Below, one piece after another: positions 8,445-15,004 of a stretch of 64,000 nucleotides of DNA (positions are counted from its first letter, which is position 1; every line of letters starts with the position of its first letter). The stretch is taken from assembly GCA_041397845.1 (NCBI GenBank), contig JAWKVW010000019.1, forward strand, positions 1-64,000, in the 5' to 3' direction. The DNA is from JAKPQE01 sp041397845 (GTDB lineage Bacteria; Pseudomonadota; Alphaproteobacteria; Rhizobiales; JAKPQE01). A program made the translations under genes and the position numbers. The notes under the pieces were generated by a model. It was not told the DNA's origin. It saw only the letters and a program-made list of their open reading frames with translations, and did no database searches.

Positions 8445-9044
8445 ATGGCCGATACTCCGCTCAAAGTTCTGGTCGTCGACGAAAACCGGTTGCGCGCCTC
8501 GATCATCGAAGAGGGGCTGCGCGAGGCCGGCGGCGTGCGCGTGACCATCGTCAGCGAGCTTGGCGGGCTGATGAAGCGGGTGGTGGAGATCGATCCGGAC
8601 GTCATCGTCATCGACCTCGGCAATCCGGATCGCGATGCGCTGGAAAGCCTTTTCCATGTGTCGCGGGCAGCGGCGCGGCCGGTGGCGATGTTCGTCGATC
8701 GCTCGGATTCCGCAATGATCGAGGCGGCAGTCGATGCCGGCGTTTCGGCCTATGTCGTCGACGGGCTGCGCAAGGAGCGGGTCAAGCCGATCCTCGACAT
8801 GGCGATCAGCCGGTTCAACGCGTTTTCGCGGCTGCGCGACGAACTCGACAAGACCCGGCAGGCGCTCGAGGAGCGCAAGGTCATCGACCGGGCCAAGGGT
8901 ATCCTGATGAAGCGGCGCAAGCTCTCTGAGGAGGAGGCCTACGCGCTTCTGCGGCGCAGCGCCATGAACGAGAACCGGCGGATCGCCGAGGTCGCCGAAA
9001 GCGTCGTCATCGCCGCGTCGCTGTTTTCCGGAGAGGATCGATGA
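8445..9044 (+). CDS. nasT: Nitrate-responsive ANTAR antiterminator NasT
   Basis: The 199-residue protein has an N-terminal receiver-like domain (PLKVLVVDENRLRASIIEEG, VIVIDLGNPD) and a C-terminal ANTAR RNA-binding domain (RKVIDRAKGILMKRRKLSEE, AYALLRRSAM). NasT binds double-hairpin leader RNAs and allows transcription through a terminator. Without nitrate it is held by NasS. The start was placed at the ATG after GAAGG; an upstream in-frame ATG would add 17 unrelated residues. It overlaps nasS by 4 bases (ATGA), so the pair is coupled. The target leader is recognisable at 10380-10495, upstream of nrtA. Confidence 0.92.
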   Translation: MADTPLKVLVVDENRLRASIIEEGLREAGGVRVTIVSELGGLMKRVVEIDPDVIVIDLGNPDRDALESLFHVSRAAARPVAMFVDRSDSAMIEAAVDAGVSAYVVDGLRKERVKPILDMAISRFNAFSRLRDELDKTRQALEERKVIDRAKGILMKRRKLSEEEAYALLRRSAMNENRRIAEVAESVVIAASLFSGEDR

Positions 9045-10222
9045 GCGGTTCCGTGTCCGTCCGTGCCGGCTTCATCCCGCTGCTCGACGCGGCGCTGCTG
9101 ATCGCGGCGGCCGAGAAGGGCTTTGCAGCGGGCGAGGGGCTGGAGCTCGCGCTGCAGCGCGAGACGTCCTGGGCGAACATCCGAGACCGGATCGCGATCG
9201 GGCATTTCGATGTCGCGCACATGCTGGCGCCACTGCCGATCGCGGCCTCGCTCGGGCTGGTGCCGCTGGCGGTGCCGATGGTCGCGCCATTCGCGCTCGG
9301 GCGCGGCGGCAATGCGGTGACGGTGTCAACGGCGCTCTGGGCGCTGCTCGAGGCGGCGGGTGCGCCGTCGGACGGCGATCCGGTGGCGACCGGCAGGGCG
9401 CTGAAGGCGGTCATCGCGGCGCGGGCGGTGGCGGGCGAGGCGCCGTTGACGTTCGCCGTCGTCAATTCGTTTTCCGGGCACAATTACGAGCTTCGCTACT
9501 GGCTCGCGGCAGCGGGGATCGACCCGTGGCGGGACGTGCAGTTCGCGGTCGTGCCGCCGCCGTTCATGGCGGATGCGCTGTCGGCCGGGCGGATCGATGC
9601 CTATTGCGTCGGCGAGCCTTGGAATACGGCCGCCGTCATGGCCGATGTCGGGCGCATCGTCACGACCAAGGCGGCGATCTGGCCGGACAGCATCGACAAG
9701 GTGCTCGGCATGCGGGCCGACTGGGCCGATGCCCATGCCGACGTCGTGCGGCGTTTGATCGTTGCGCTGCAGGCGGCGGCGGAATGGTGCGGCGCGCCCG
9801 CCAATCACGAGGAGCTTGCGGCAATTCTCGCGGCGCCGGAATTCCTCGGCGTCGGCGCAGACCGCATTCTCGCCGGGCTTTCCGGCCGAATCTCGCTCGG
9901 TTCCGGCGCGCCCGCCAGGGTGCCGGATTTCCTCAGCCTTGCCGGTGCGGCCACCGAGCCGCAGGTCGAGCACGGGCTCTGGCTCTATTCGCAGATGGTG
10001 CGCTGGGGGCAGGCCGAACTCGGCGCCGAGGCCATCGAGGCGGTGCGCCGGACGATGCGGGCGGACGTTCGCCGTGCCGCGCTTGGACCAGGCGTTGATC
10101 AATCCACCGGGGCCGTGCAGCTCTTTGACGGCGTCGCCTTCGATGGTGCCGCGATCGGGGACTATCTTGCCGTCTTGCCGTTCGGCGGCATCGTGCCTGC
10201 CTCAAAATTGCGCAGCGAATAA
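9041..10222 (+). CDS. nasS: Nitrate sensor NasS (cytoplasmic NrtA-like binding protein)
   Basis: This 393-residue protein belongs to the NrtA/CmpA periplasmic-binding fold but has no signal peptide, as expected for NasS. Segments shared with the NrtA of this locus include AVVNSFSGHNYELRYWLAAAG, split here by family-conserved positions, and AYCVGEPWNTAAV. NasS binds nitrate or nitrite in the cytosol and then releases NasT, which moves to the leader RNA. The ATGA overlap with nasT supports stoichiometric synthesis. It is followed by a 328-base non-coding region with the nas promoter and leader. Confidence 0.92.
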   Translation: MSGSVSVRAGFIPLLDAALLIAAAEKGFAAGEGLELALQRETSWANIRDRIAIGHFDVAHMLAPLPIAASLGLVPLAVPMVAPFALGRGGNAVTVSTALWALLEAAGAPSDGDPVATGRALKAVIAARAVAGEAPLTFAVVNSFSGHNYELRYWLAAAGIDPWRDVQFAVVPPPFMADALSAGRIDAYCVGEPWNTAAVMADVGRIVTTKAAIWPDSIDKVLGMRADWADAHADVVRRLIVALQAAAEWCGAPANHEELAAILAAPEFLGVGADRILAGLSGRISLGSGAPARVPDFLSLAGAATEPQVEHGLWLYSQMVRWGQAELGAEAIEAVRRTMRADVRRAALGPGVDQSTGAVQLFDGVAFDGAAIGDYLAVLPFGGIVPASKLRSE

Positions 10223-10350
10223 CCTCAGCCTAAAAAAATGGCATAGGCCGCTTTTGTGCTGTGCAACGTGAGTGGTCCGGAATGTATTCGGGGCGCTCTC
10301 TAATCCCATCCTGTTATTGAAATCTCAATCCTTTTTGGCGGCGCGGGCAG

Positions 10351-10368
10351 TTGGCACGCGGCGTGCAA
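10351..10368 (+). promoter_or_regulatory. Sigma-54 (RpoN) promoter of the nrt-nir-nas operon
   Basis: TGGCAC (10352-10357), a 5-base spacer and GTGCA (10363-10367) place the invariant GG and GC exactly 12 bases apart, matching the -24/-12 consensus with one mismatch. Transcription would start near 10378, at the base of the first leader hairpin. Sigma-54 control implies NtrC-type activation under nitrogen limitation. No clear NtrC palindrome was recognised in 10223-10350. Confidence 0.8.
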
Positions 10369-10379
10369 CGGCTTTTGCA

Positions 10380-10424
10380 GCGACCAAGGGAGGTCGCACC
10401 GGAATTGAGACCCGATGGGGGGTC
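10380..10424 (+). promoter_or_regulatory. ANTAR (NasT) target: double hairpin with hexaloops
   Basis: The first hairpin has a 6-bp stem GCGACC/GGTCGC (10380-10397) and hexaloop AAGGGA, with the conserved A1 and G4 of ANTAR-binding RNAs. After an 11-base linker, a second hairpin GACCC/GGGTC (10409-10424) has hexaloop GATGGG, with G4 present but G instead of A at position 1. Two short hexaloop hairpins in tandem directly before a terminator are the known architecture of NasT-type binding sites. Confidence 0.82.
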
Positions 10425-10431
10425 GTTCGGC

Positions 10432-10495
10432 AACGCTGCCGGCAGGGTCCGCTCTTGATGCGAGGGGCGGAGGACTGTCGCGCAGCGTTTTTTTT
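10432..10495 (+). terminator. Leader attenuator (intrinsic terminator) controlled by NasT
   Basis: A long interrupted stem pairs AACGCTGC (10432-10439) with GCAGCGTT (10482-10489), CGGCAG (10440-10445) with CTGTCG (10475-10480) and TCCGCTC (10448-10454) with GGGCGGA (10465-10471). It ends in a run of eight T (10488-10495). It lies between the ANTAR hairpins and the nrtA ribosome site (GGAGACAGGG). It should stop transcription unless NasT is bound. Confidence 0.85.
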
Positions 10496-10550
10496 ATGGC
10501 GCCCGCCAGGTCCGCGAGGGGAGCGGCGGGTAAACGGTCAGGAGACAGGG

Positions 10551-11960
10551 ATGACGGACGAAGTGAAGAACGTCGAGGGCGGCAAGTTCGCCATCAGCCG
10601 GCGCCAGGCACTGCTCGGCGGCACGGCCTTGACGATGCTGGTGATTGCCGGCCTGCCGCGCCCGGCGAAGGCGGAAATGCTCATCCCGGAGAAGGACGAG
10701 CTGAAGTTCGGCTTCATCAAGCTCACCGACATGGCGCCGCTGGCGGTGGCCAAGGAGAAGGGCTTCTTCGAGGACGAGGGCCTGTTCGTCACGCTCGAGC
10801 CGCAGGCGAACTGGAAGGTGCTGCTCGACCGGGTGATCACCGGCGAGCTCGACGGCGCCCACATGCTGGCCGGCCAGCCGCTCGCCTCGACCATCGGTTT
10901 CGGCACCGAGGCCCACATCGTGACGCCGTTCTCGATGGACCTCAACGGCAACGCCATCACCGTCTCGAACGCGGTCTGGGAAGAGATGAAGCCGAACGTG
11001 CCGATGGGCGCCGACGGCAAGCCGGTCCACCCGATCAGCGCCGAAGCGCTGAAGCCGGTGGTCGCCAAGTACAAGGCCGAGGGCAAGCCCTTCAACATGG
11101 GCATGGTGTTCCCGGTCTCGACCCACAATTACGAGCTGCGCTACTGGCTGGCGGCCGGCGGCATTCATCCGGGCTTCTATTCGCCGAGCGACGTCTCCGG
11201 CCAGATCAAGGCCGATGCGCTGCTCTCCGTGACGCCGCCGCCGCAGATGCCGGCGACCCTCGAGGCGGGCACCATCTACGGCTACTGCGTCGGCGAGCCG
11301 TGGAACCAGGCAGCCGTGTTCAAGGGCATCGGCGTGCCGGTCATCACCGACTACGAGATCTGGAAGAACAATCCGGAGAAGGTGTTCGGCATGACGGCGC
11401 AGTTCGTCGAGGAGAATCCGAACACCGCGCTCGCGGTCACCAAGGCGCTGATCCGCGCGGCGATGTGGCTTGACGAGAACGACAACGCCAACCGCATGGA
11501 AGCCGTCGAGATCCTGTCGAAGTCCGAATATGTCGGCGCCGACAAGGAAGTCATCGCCAACTCGATGACCGGCACCTTCGAATACGAGAAGGGCGACAAG
11601 CGCGAGGTTCCGGACTTCAACGTCTTCTTCCGCTACTTCGCGACCTATCCGTACTACTCGGACGCCGTCTGGTACCTGACCCAGATGCGCCGCTGGGGCC
11701 AGATCGCGGAGGCCAAGGACGATGGCTGGTACGCCGAGGTGGCGGCCAAGGTCTACCTGCCTGACCTCTACCTGAAGGCGGCGCAGGCGCTTGTCGACGA
11801 CGGCAAGGCGAAGGCCGAGGACTTCCCGTTCGGCAGCGATGGCTACCGGGCGCCGGTGTCCGATTTCATCGACGGCGTCACCTACGACGGCCGCAAGCCC
11901 AACGACTATCTCAACTCCTTCACGATCGGCCTGAAGGGCGACGAGAAGGTCGGCGGCTAA
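10551..11960 (+). CDS. nrtA: Nitrate ABC transporter substrate-binding protein NrtA
   Basis: The 469-residue product begins with a twin-arginine signal (Arg17-Arg18 in SRRQALLGG, hydrophobic stretch TALTMLVIAGL, AKA before Glu42), so it is exported folded by Tat. The mature part is an NrtA/CmpA-type nitrate-binding protein (THNYELRYWLAAGGIHP, YGYCVGEPWNQAAVF). It captures nitrate or nitrite for NrtB-NrtCD. The ATG at 10551 is preceded by GGAGACAGGG; the frame is open further upstream but that part runs through the leader hairpins. It is the first gene of the sigma-54 operon. NasS is its cytoplasmic paralogue. Confidence 0.94.
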   Translation: MTDEVKNVEGGKFAISRRQALLGGTALTMLVIAGLPRPAKAEMLIPEKDELKFGFIKLTDMAPLAVAKEKGFFEDEGLFVTLEPQANWKVLLDRVITGELDGAHMLAGQPLASTIGFGTEAHIVTPFSMDLNGNAITVSNAVWEEMKPNVPMGADGKPVHPISAEALKPVVAKYKAEGKPFNMGMVFPVSTHNYELRYWLAAGGIHPGFYSPSDVSGQIKADALLSVTPPPQMPATLEAGTIYGYCVGEPWNQAAVFKGIGVPVITDYEIWKNNPEKVFGMTAQFVEENPNTALAVTKALIRAAMWLDENDNANRMEAVEILSKSEYVGADKEVIANSMTGTFEYEKGDKREVPDFNVFFRYFATYPYYSDAVWYLTQMRRWGQIAEAKDDGWYAEVAAKVYLPDLYLKAAQALVDDGKAKAEDFPFGSDGYRAPVSDFIDGVTYDGRKPNDYLNSFTIGLKGDEKVGG

Positions 11961-11972
11961 GCAGTCGGTACA

Positions 11973-12003
11973 GCGCGGGGGGAGAGCTCCCGTCCCTCCG
12001 CGC
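11973..12003 (+). promoter_or_regulatory. Stem-loop between nrtA and nrtB
   Basis: GCGCGGGGGGA (11973-11983) pairs with TCCCTCCGCGC (11993-12003), 11 bp with one G-T pair, in the 80-base gap after nrtA. No T run follows. Such hairpins after a binding-protein gene often protect the upstream mRNA and lower expression of the permease, giving excess NrtA. Confidence 0.65.
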
Positions 12004-12040
12004 GCCCCTCCCAAAAATTGAACCGGAAGGCTTTTGAACG

Positions 12041-13120
12041 ATGACGACGGCCAACGACTTCATCGACGGCGAGGCAAAGGCTCCCTGGCGCGAGACCTTT
12101 TTCCTGCGTCTCAACCAGGCGGAAAAGCCGCTCAGCATTTTCGGCCTGGGCTGGCTGGTGCCGCTGCTGAAAATGGCGGCCGGCGACAGCCCCGCCGAGC
12201 AATTCCGCGAGCTCTGGCGCGGCCTCATCATTCCGCTGGTCGGCATCGCGGTGTTCCTTGGCGCCTGGGCGGCGCTGGCGCCGAAGGTGCAGACTTCGCT
12301 CGGCGCCATTCCGGGCCCGATCGCCGTGTGGGAGCAGGCGATCAATCTCTATGACGATCACCGGGCCGAGCGCGAAAAAGAAGTGGCGTTCTATGAGCGC
12401 CAGGACGCGCGCAACGCCAAGCTCGCCGAGGAAGGGCACGCCGATCAGGTCAAGATCCGCGCCTATACCGGCAAGCCGACCTATTTCGACCAGATCCTGA
12501 CGTCGCTGCTGACCGTCGGTCTCGGCTTCTTCATCGGATCGGCGATCGCCGTGCCGCTGGGCATTGCGTCTGGCCTGTCGCGGACGGTCAACGGCGCGAT
12601 CAATCCGCTGATCCAGATCTTCAAGCCGGTGTCGCCGCTGGCCTGGCTGCCGATCGTGACGATGGTCGTCTCGGCGCTCTATGTCGATCCGTGGGAGTGG
12701 ATGCCGAAGTCGCTGCTGATCTCGGCCGTGACGGTGACGCTCTGCTCGCTGTGGCCGACGCTCATCAACACCGGCGTCGGCGTGTCCTCGATCGACAAGG
12801 ACCTCGTCAATGTCGGCAAGGTCCTGCAACTGCCGACCTTCACGACGATCCGCAAGCTGGTGCTGCCGTCGGCGCTGCCGCTGATCTTCACCGGCATGCG
12901 GCTGTCGCTCGGCGTCGGCTGGATGGTGCTGATCGCGGCCGGGATGCTGGCGCAGAATCCGGGCCTTGGAAAGTTCGTCTGGGACGAGTTCCAGAACGGC
13001 TCGTCGTCCTCGCTCGCCCGCATCATCGTCGCGGTGCTGACCATCGGTCTCATCGGCTTCCTGCTCGACCGGGTGATGTACGCGCTGCAGTCCGCGTTCA
13101 CCTTCTCGGCGAACCGATAA
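12041..13120 (+). CDS. nrtB: Nitrate ABC transporter permease NrtB
   Basis: This is a 359-residue inner-membrane permease of the NrtB/SsuC type. One membrane segment (GLIIPLVGIAVFLGAWAAL) lies near residue 70, followed by a charged cytoplasmic or periplasmic insert of about 60 residues (YDDHRAEREKEVAFYERQDA). The conserved permease core follows (ILTSLLTVGLGFFIGSAIAV, PLIQIFKPVSPLAWLPI) with the ATPase-coupling loop (GVSSIDKDLVNVGKVLQLP). It forms the channel for nitrate delivered by NrtA. The ribosome site CCGGAAGG precedes the ATG. It is followed 13 bases later by nrtCD. Confidence 0.92.
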   Translation: MTTANDFIDGEAKAPWRETFFLRLNQAEKPLSIFGLGWLVPLLKMAAGDSPAEQFRELWRGLIIPLVGIAVFLGAWAALAPKVQTSLGAIPGPIAVWEQAINLYDDHRAEREKEVAFYERQDARNAKLAEEGHADQVKIRAYTGKPTYFDQILTSLLTVGLGFFIGSAIAVPLGIASGLSRTVNGAINPLIQIFKPVSPLAWLPIVTMVVSALYVDPWEWMPKSLLISAVTVTLCSLWPTLINTGVGVSSIDKDLVNVGKVLQLPTFTTIRKLVLPSALPLIFTGMRLSLGVGWMVLIAAGMLAQNPGLGKFVWDEFQNGSSSSLARIIVAVLTIGLIGFLLDRVMYALQSAFTFSANR

Positions 13121-13133
13121 GGAGGGACGGGCG

Positions 13134-14897
13134 ATGGCATTTCTCGAAATCAGTGGCCTTTCCAAGGGTTATGGCGAAGGTGCGAAGCGGACCGAGGTCC
13201 TCAGCAACGTCAACATGCGCGTCGAGGAAGGCGAGTTCATCGCGATCGTCGGCTTCTCCGGCTCGGGCAAGACGACGCTGATTTCGCTCATTGCCGGTCT
13301 CATCGAGGCGGACGAAGGCGGCGTCATCGTCAAGGGCAAGCAGATCGACGGGCCGGGCACCGACCGGGGCCTCGTGTTCCAGTCGTACTCGCTGATGCCC
13401 TGGCTTTCGGTGCACGGCAACGTCTCGCTGGCCGTCGATGCGGTCTTCAAGGGCAAGCCGAAGGCCGAGCGCGAGGAAATCACCCGGCGCTACATCGACA
13501 TGGTCGGGCTGTCGCACGCCACGGACCGCAAGCCGGCGGAGCTTTCCGGCGGCATGCGCCAGCGCGTGTCGGTGGCCCGGGCGCTGGCGATGCGGCCGGA
13601 GATCCTGCTGCTCGACGAGCCGCTGTCGGCGCTCGATGCGTTGACGCGCGCCAAGCTGCAGGACGAGTTCGCCGAGATCTCGCAGAAGGAAAAGAAGACC
13701 ATCATCCTCATCACCAACGATGTGGACGAGGCCATTCTTCTTGCCGATCGCATCATTCCGCTGACGCCGGGACCGAAGGCGACGCTCGGCCCCTCGTTCA
13801 AGGTCGACATCCCGCGGCCGCGCGATCGCGGCGAGATGAACCACGACGAGGAGTTCATCCGCCTGCGCATGGCGATCACCGAATACCTGATGGAAGTCGG
13901 CATGGCGCGCGGCGCCGACCTCGAGAAGGACATCAAGCTGCCGAACGTCGTGCCAATCACCCAGACGGCGCCGGCGCAGAAGGCGGACAAGACCGGAGAC
14001 CTTCCCGAAGCCTATGTCACGGCGGCGCGCTCGGCCATCGAGGAAGGCTATGTCGAGTTCTACGACGTCAAGAAGATCTATCCGACCCCGAAGGGGCCGC
14101 TGACCGTCGTCGACGGCTTCGACATGAAGCTGAAGAAGGGCGAGTTCATCACGCTCATCGGCCATTCGGGCTGCGGCAAGTCGACGGTGCTGTCGATGGT
14201 CGCCGGTCTCAATTCGATCAGCGGCGGCGGCATCGTGCTCGACGGCCGCGAAGTGCACACCGCCGGTCCGGACCGGGCGGTGGTGTTCCAGGCGCCGTCG
14301 CTGATGCCGTGGCTGACGGCCCGGCAGAATGTCGCCCTCGGTGTCGACAAGGTCTATCCGAACGCCAAGGCGTCTGAGCGCAAGGACATCGTCGAATACT
14401 ACCTGTCGCGCGTCGGCCTCGGCAGCAGCATGGACAAGCTGGCGGTCGAGCTTTCGAACGGCATGAAGCAGCGCGTCGGCATTGCCCGGGCGTTTGCCCT
14501 GTCGCCGAAGCTGCTGCTGCTCGACGAGCCGTTCGGCATGCTCGACAGCCTGACGCGCTGGGAGCTGCAGGACGTCCTGATGGACGTCTGGAAGCGCACC
14601 CAGGTGACGGCGATCTGCGTCACCCACGACGTCGACGAGGCGATCCTGCTCGCCGACCGCGTCGTCATGATGTCGAACGGCCCGAACGCCCGGATCGGCA
14701 ACATCATGGATGTCGACCTGCCGCGGCCGCGGTCGCGCAAGGCGCTGCTCGCCCATCCCGACTACTACGCCTATCGCGAGGAGCTTCTCGACTTCCTCGA
14801 GGCCTATGAGGGCGGCGCCAATCCGGATCCTGAAATGCTCGAGCAGATCAAGGCCAAGCGGGCAGCCCGCATCGGCCGGTCTGTCGCAGCCGAGTAG
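13134..14897 (+). CDS. Nitrate ABC transporter ATPase, fused double NBD (NrtC/NrtD-like)
   Basis: This 587-residue protein carries two complete ATP-binding domains in tandem, so one polypeptide powers the importer. In NBD1 the Walker A is GFSGSGKTT (40-48), the signature LSGGMRQR (137-144) and the Walker B ILLLDEP, but the H-loop histidine is replaced by Asn195 in ITNDVDEA. In NBD2 the Walker A is GHSGCGKST (343-351), the signature LSNGMKQR (440-447), the Walker B LLLLDEP, and His498 in VTHDVDEA is intact. A linker around residues 245-305 joins them. It has no C-terminal NrtA-like sensor domain as in cyanobacterial NrtC. It ends 107 bases before nirB. Confidence 0.92.
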   Translation: MAFLEISGLSKGYGEGAKRTEVLSNVNMRVEEGEFIAIVGFSGSGKTTLISLIAGLIEADEGGVIVKGKQIDGPGTDRGLVFQSYSLMPWLSVHGNVSLAVDAVFKGKPKAEREEITRRYIDMVGLSHATDRKPAELSGGMRQRVSVARALAMRPEILLLDEPLSALDALTRAKLQDEFAEISQKEKKTIILITNDVDEAILLADRIIPLTPGPKATLGPSFKVDIPRPRDRGEMNHDEEFIRLRMAITEYLMEVGMARGADLEKDIKLPNVVPITQTAPAQKADKTGDLPEAYVTAARSAIEEGYVEFYDVKKIYPTPKGPLTVVDGFDMKLKKGEFITLIGHSGCGKSTVLSMVAGLNSISGGGIVLDGREVHTAGPDRAVVFQAPSLMPWLTARQNVALGVDKVYPNAKASERKDIVEYYLSRVGLGSSMDKLAVELSNGMKQRVGIARAFALSPKLLLLDEPFGMLDSLTRWELQDVLMDVWKRTQVTAICVTHDVDEAILLADRVVMMSNGPNARIGNIMDVDLPRPRSRKALLAHPDYYAYREELLDFLEAYEGGANPDPEMLEQIKAKRAARIGRSVAAE

Positions 14898-14907
14898 GGG
14901 GCACCCG

Positions 14908-14985
14908 ATGTCTTTCGCACGGCTCGCGGCCCGCGACCTTCCATCAAACGTCACGACCAACGCCGCTCCCGGCGCGGCGATCTGA
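14908..14985 (+). CDS. Possible 25-residue leader peptide between nrtCD and nirB
   Basis: A small frame with ATG at 14908, preceded by GGGGGCACCC, encodes 25 residues beginning MSFARLAARDLP and ending at a TGA 19 bases before the nirB ATG. It fills an otherwise unexplained gap in a tightly packed operon. It could be translated and affect nirB, or be chance. No similarity is recognised. Confidence 0.25.
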   Translation: MSFARLAARDLPSNVTTNAAPGAAI

Positions 14986-15004
14986 AACTACGGAGTGAAC
15001 GACC

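Noticed and set aside
10231..10260. Second sigma-54-like element TGGCAT with TTTTGTGC upstream of the nas leader
   Set aside because: The GG and GC dinucleotides are not at the required 12-base separation, whereas the element at 10352-10367 is.
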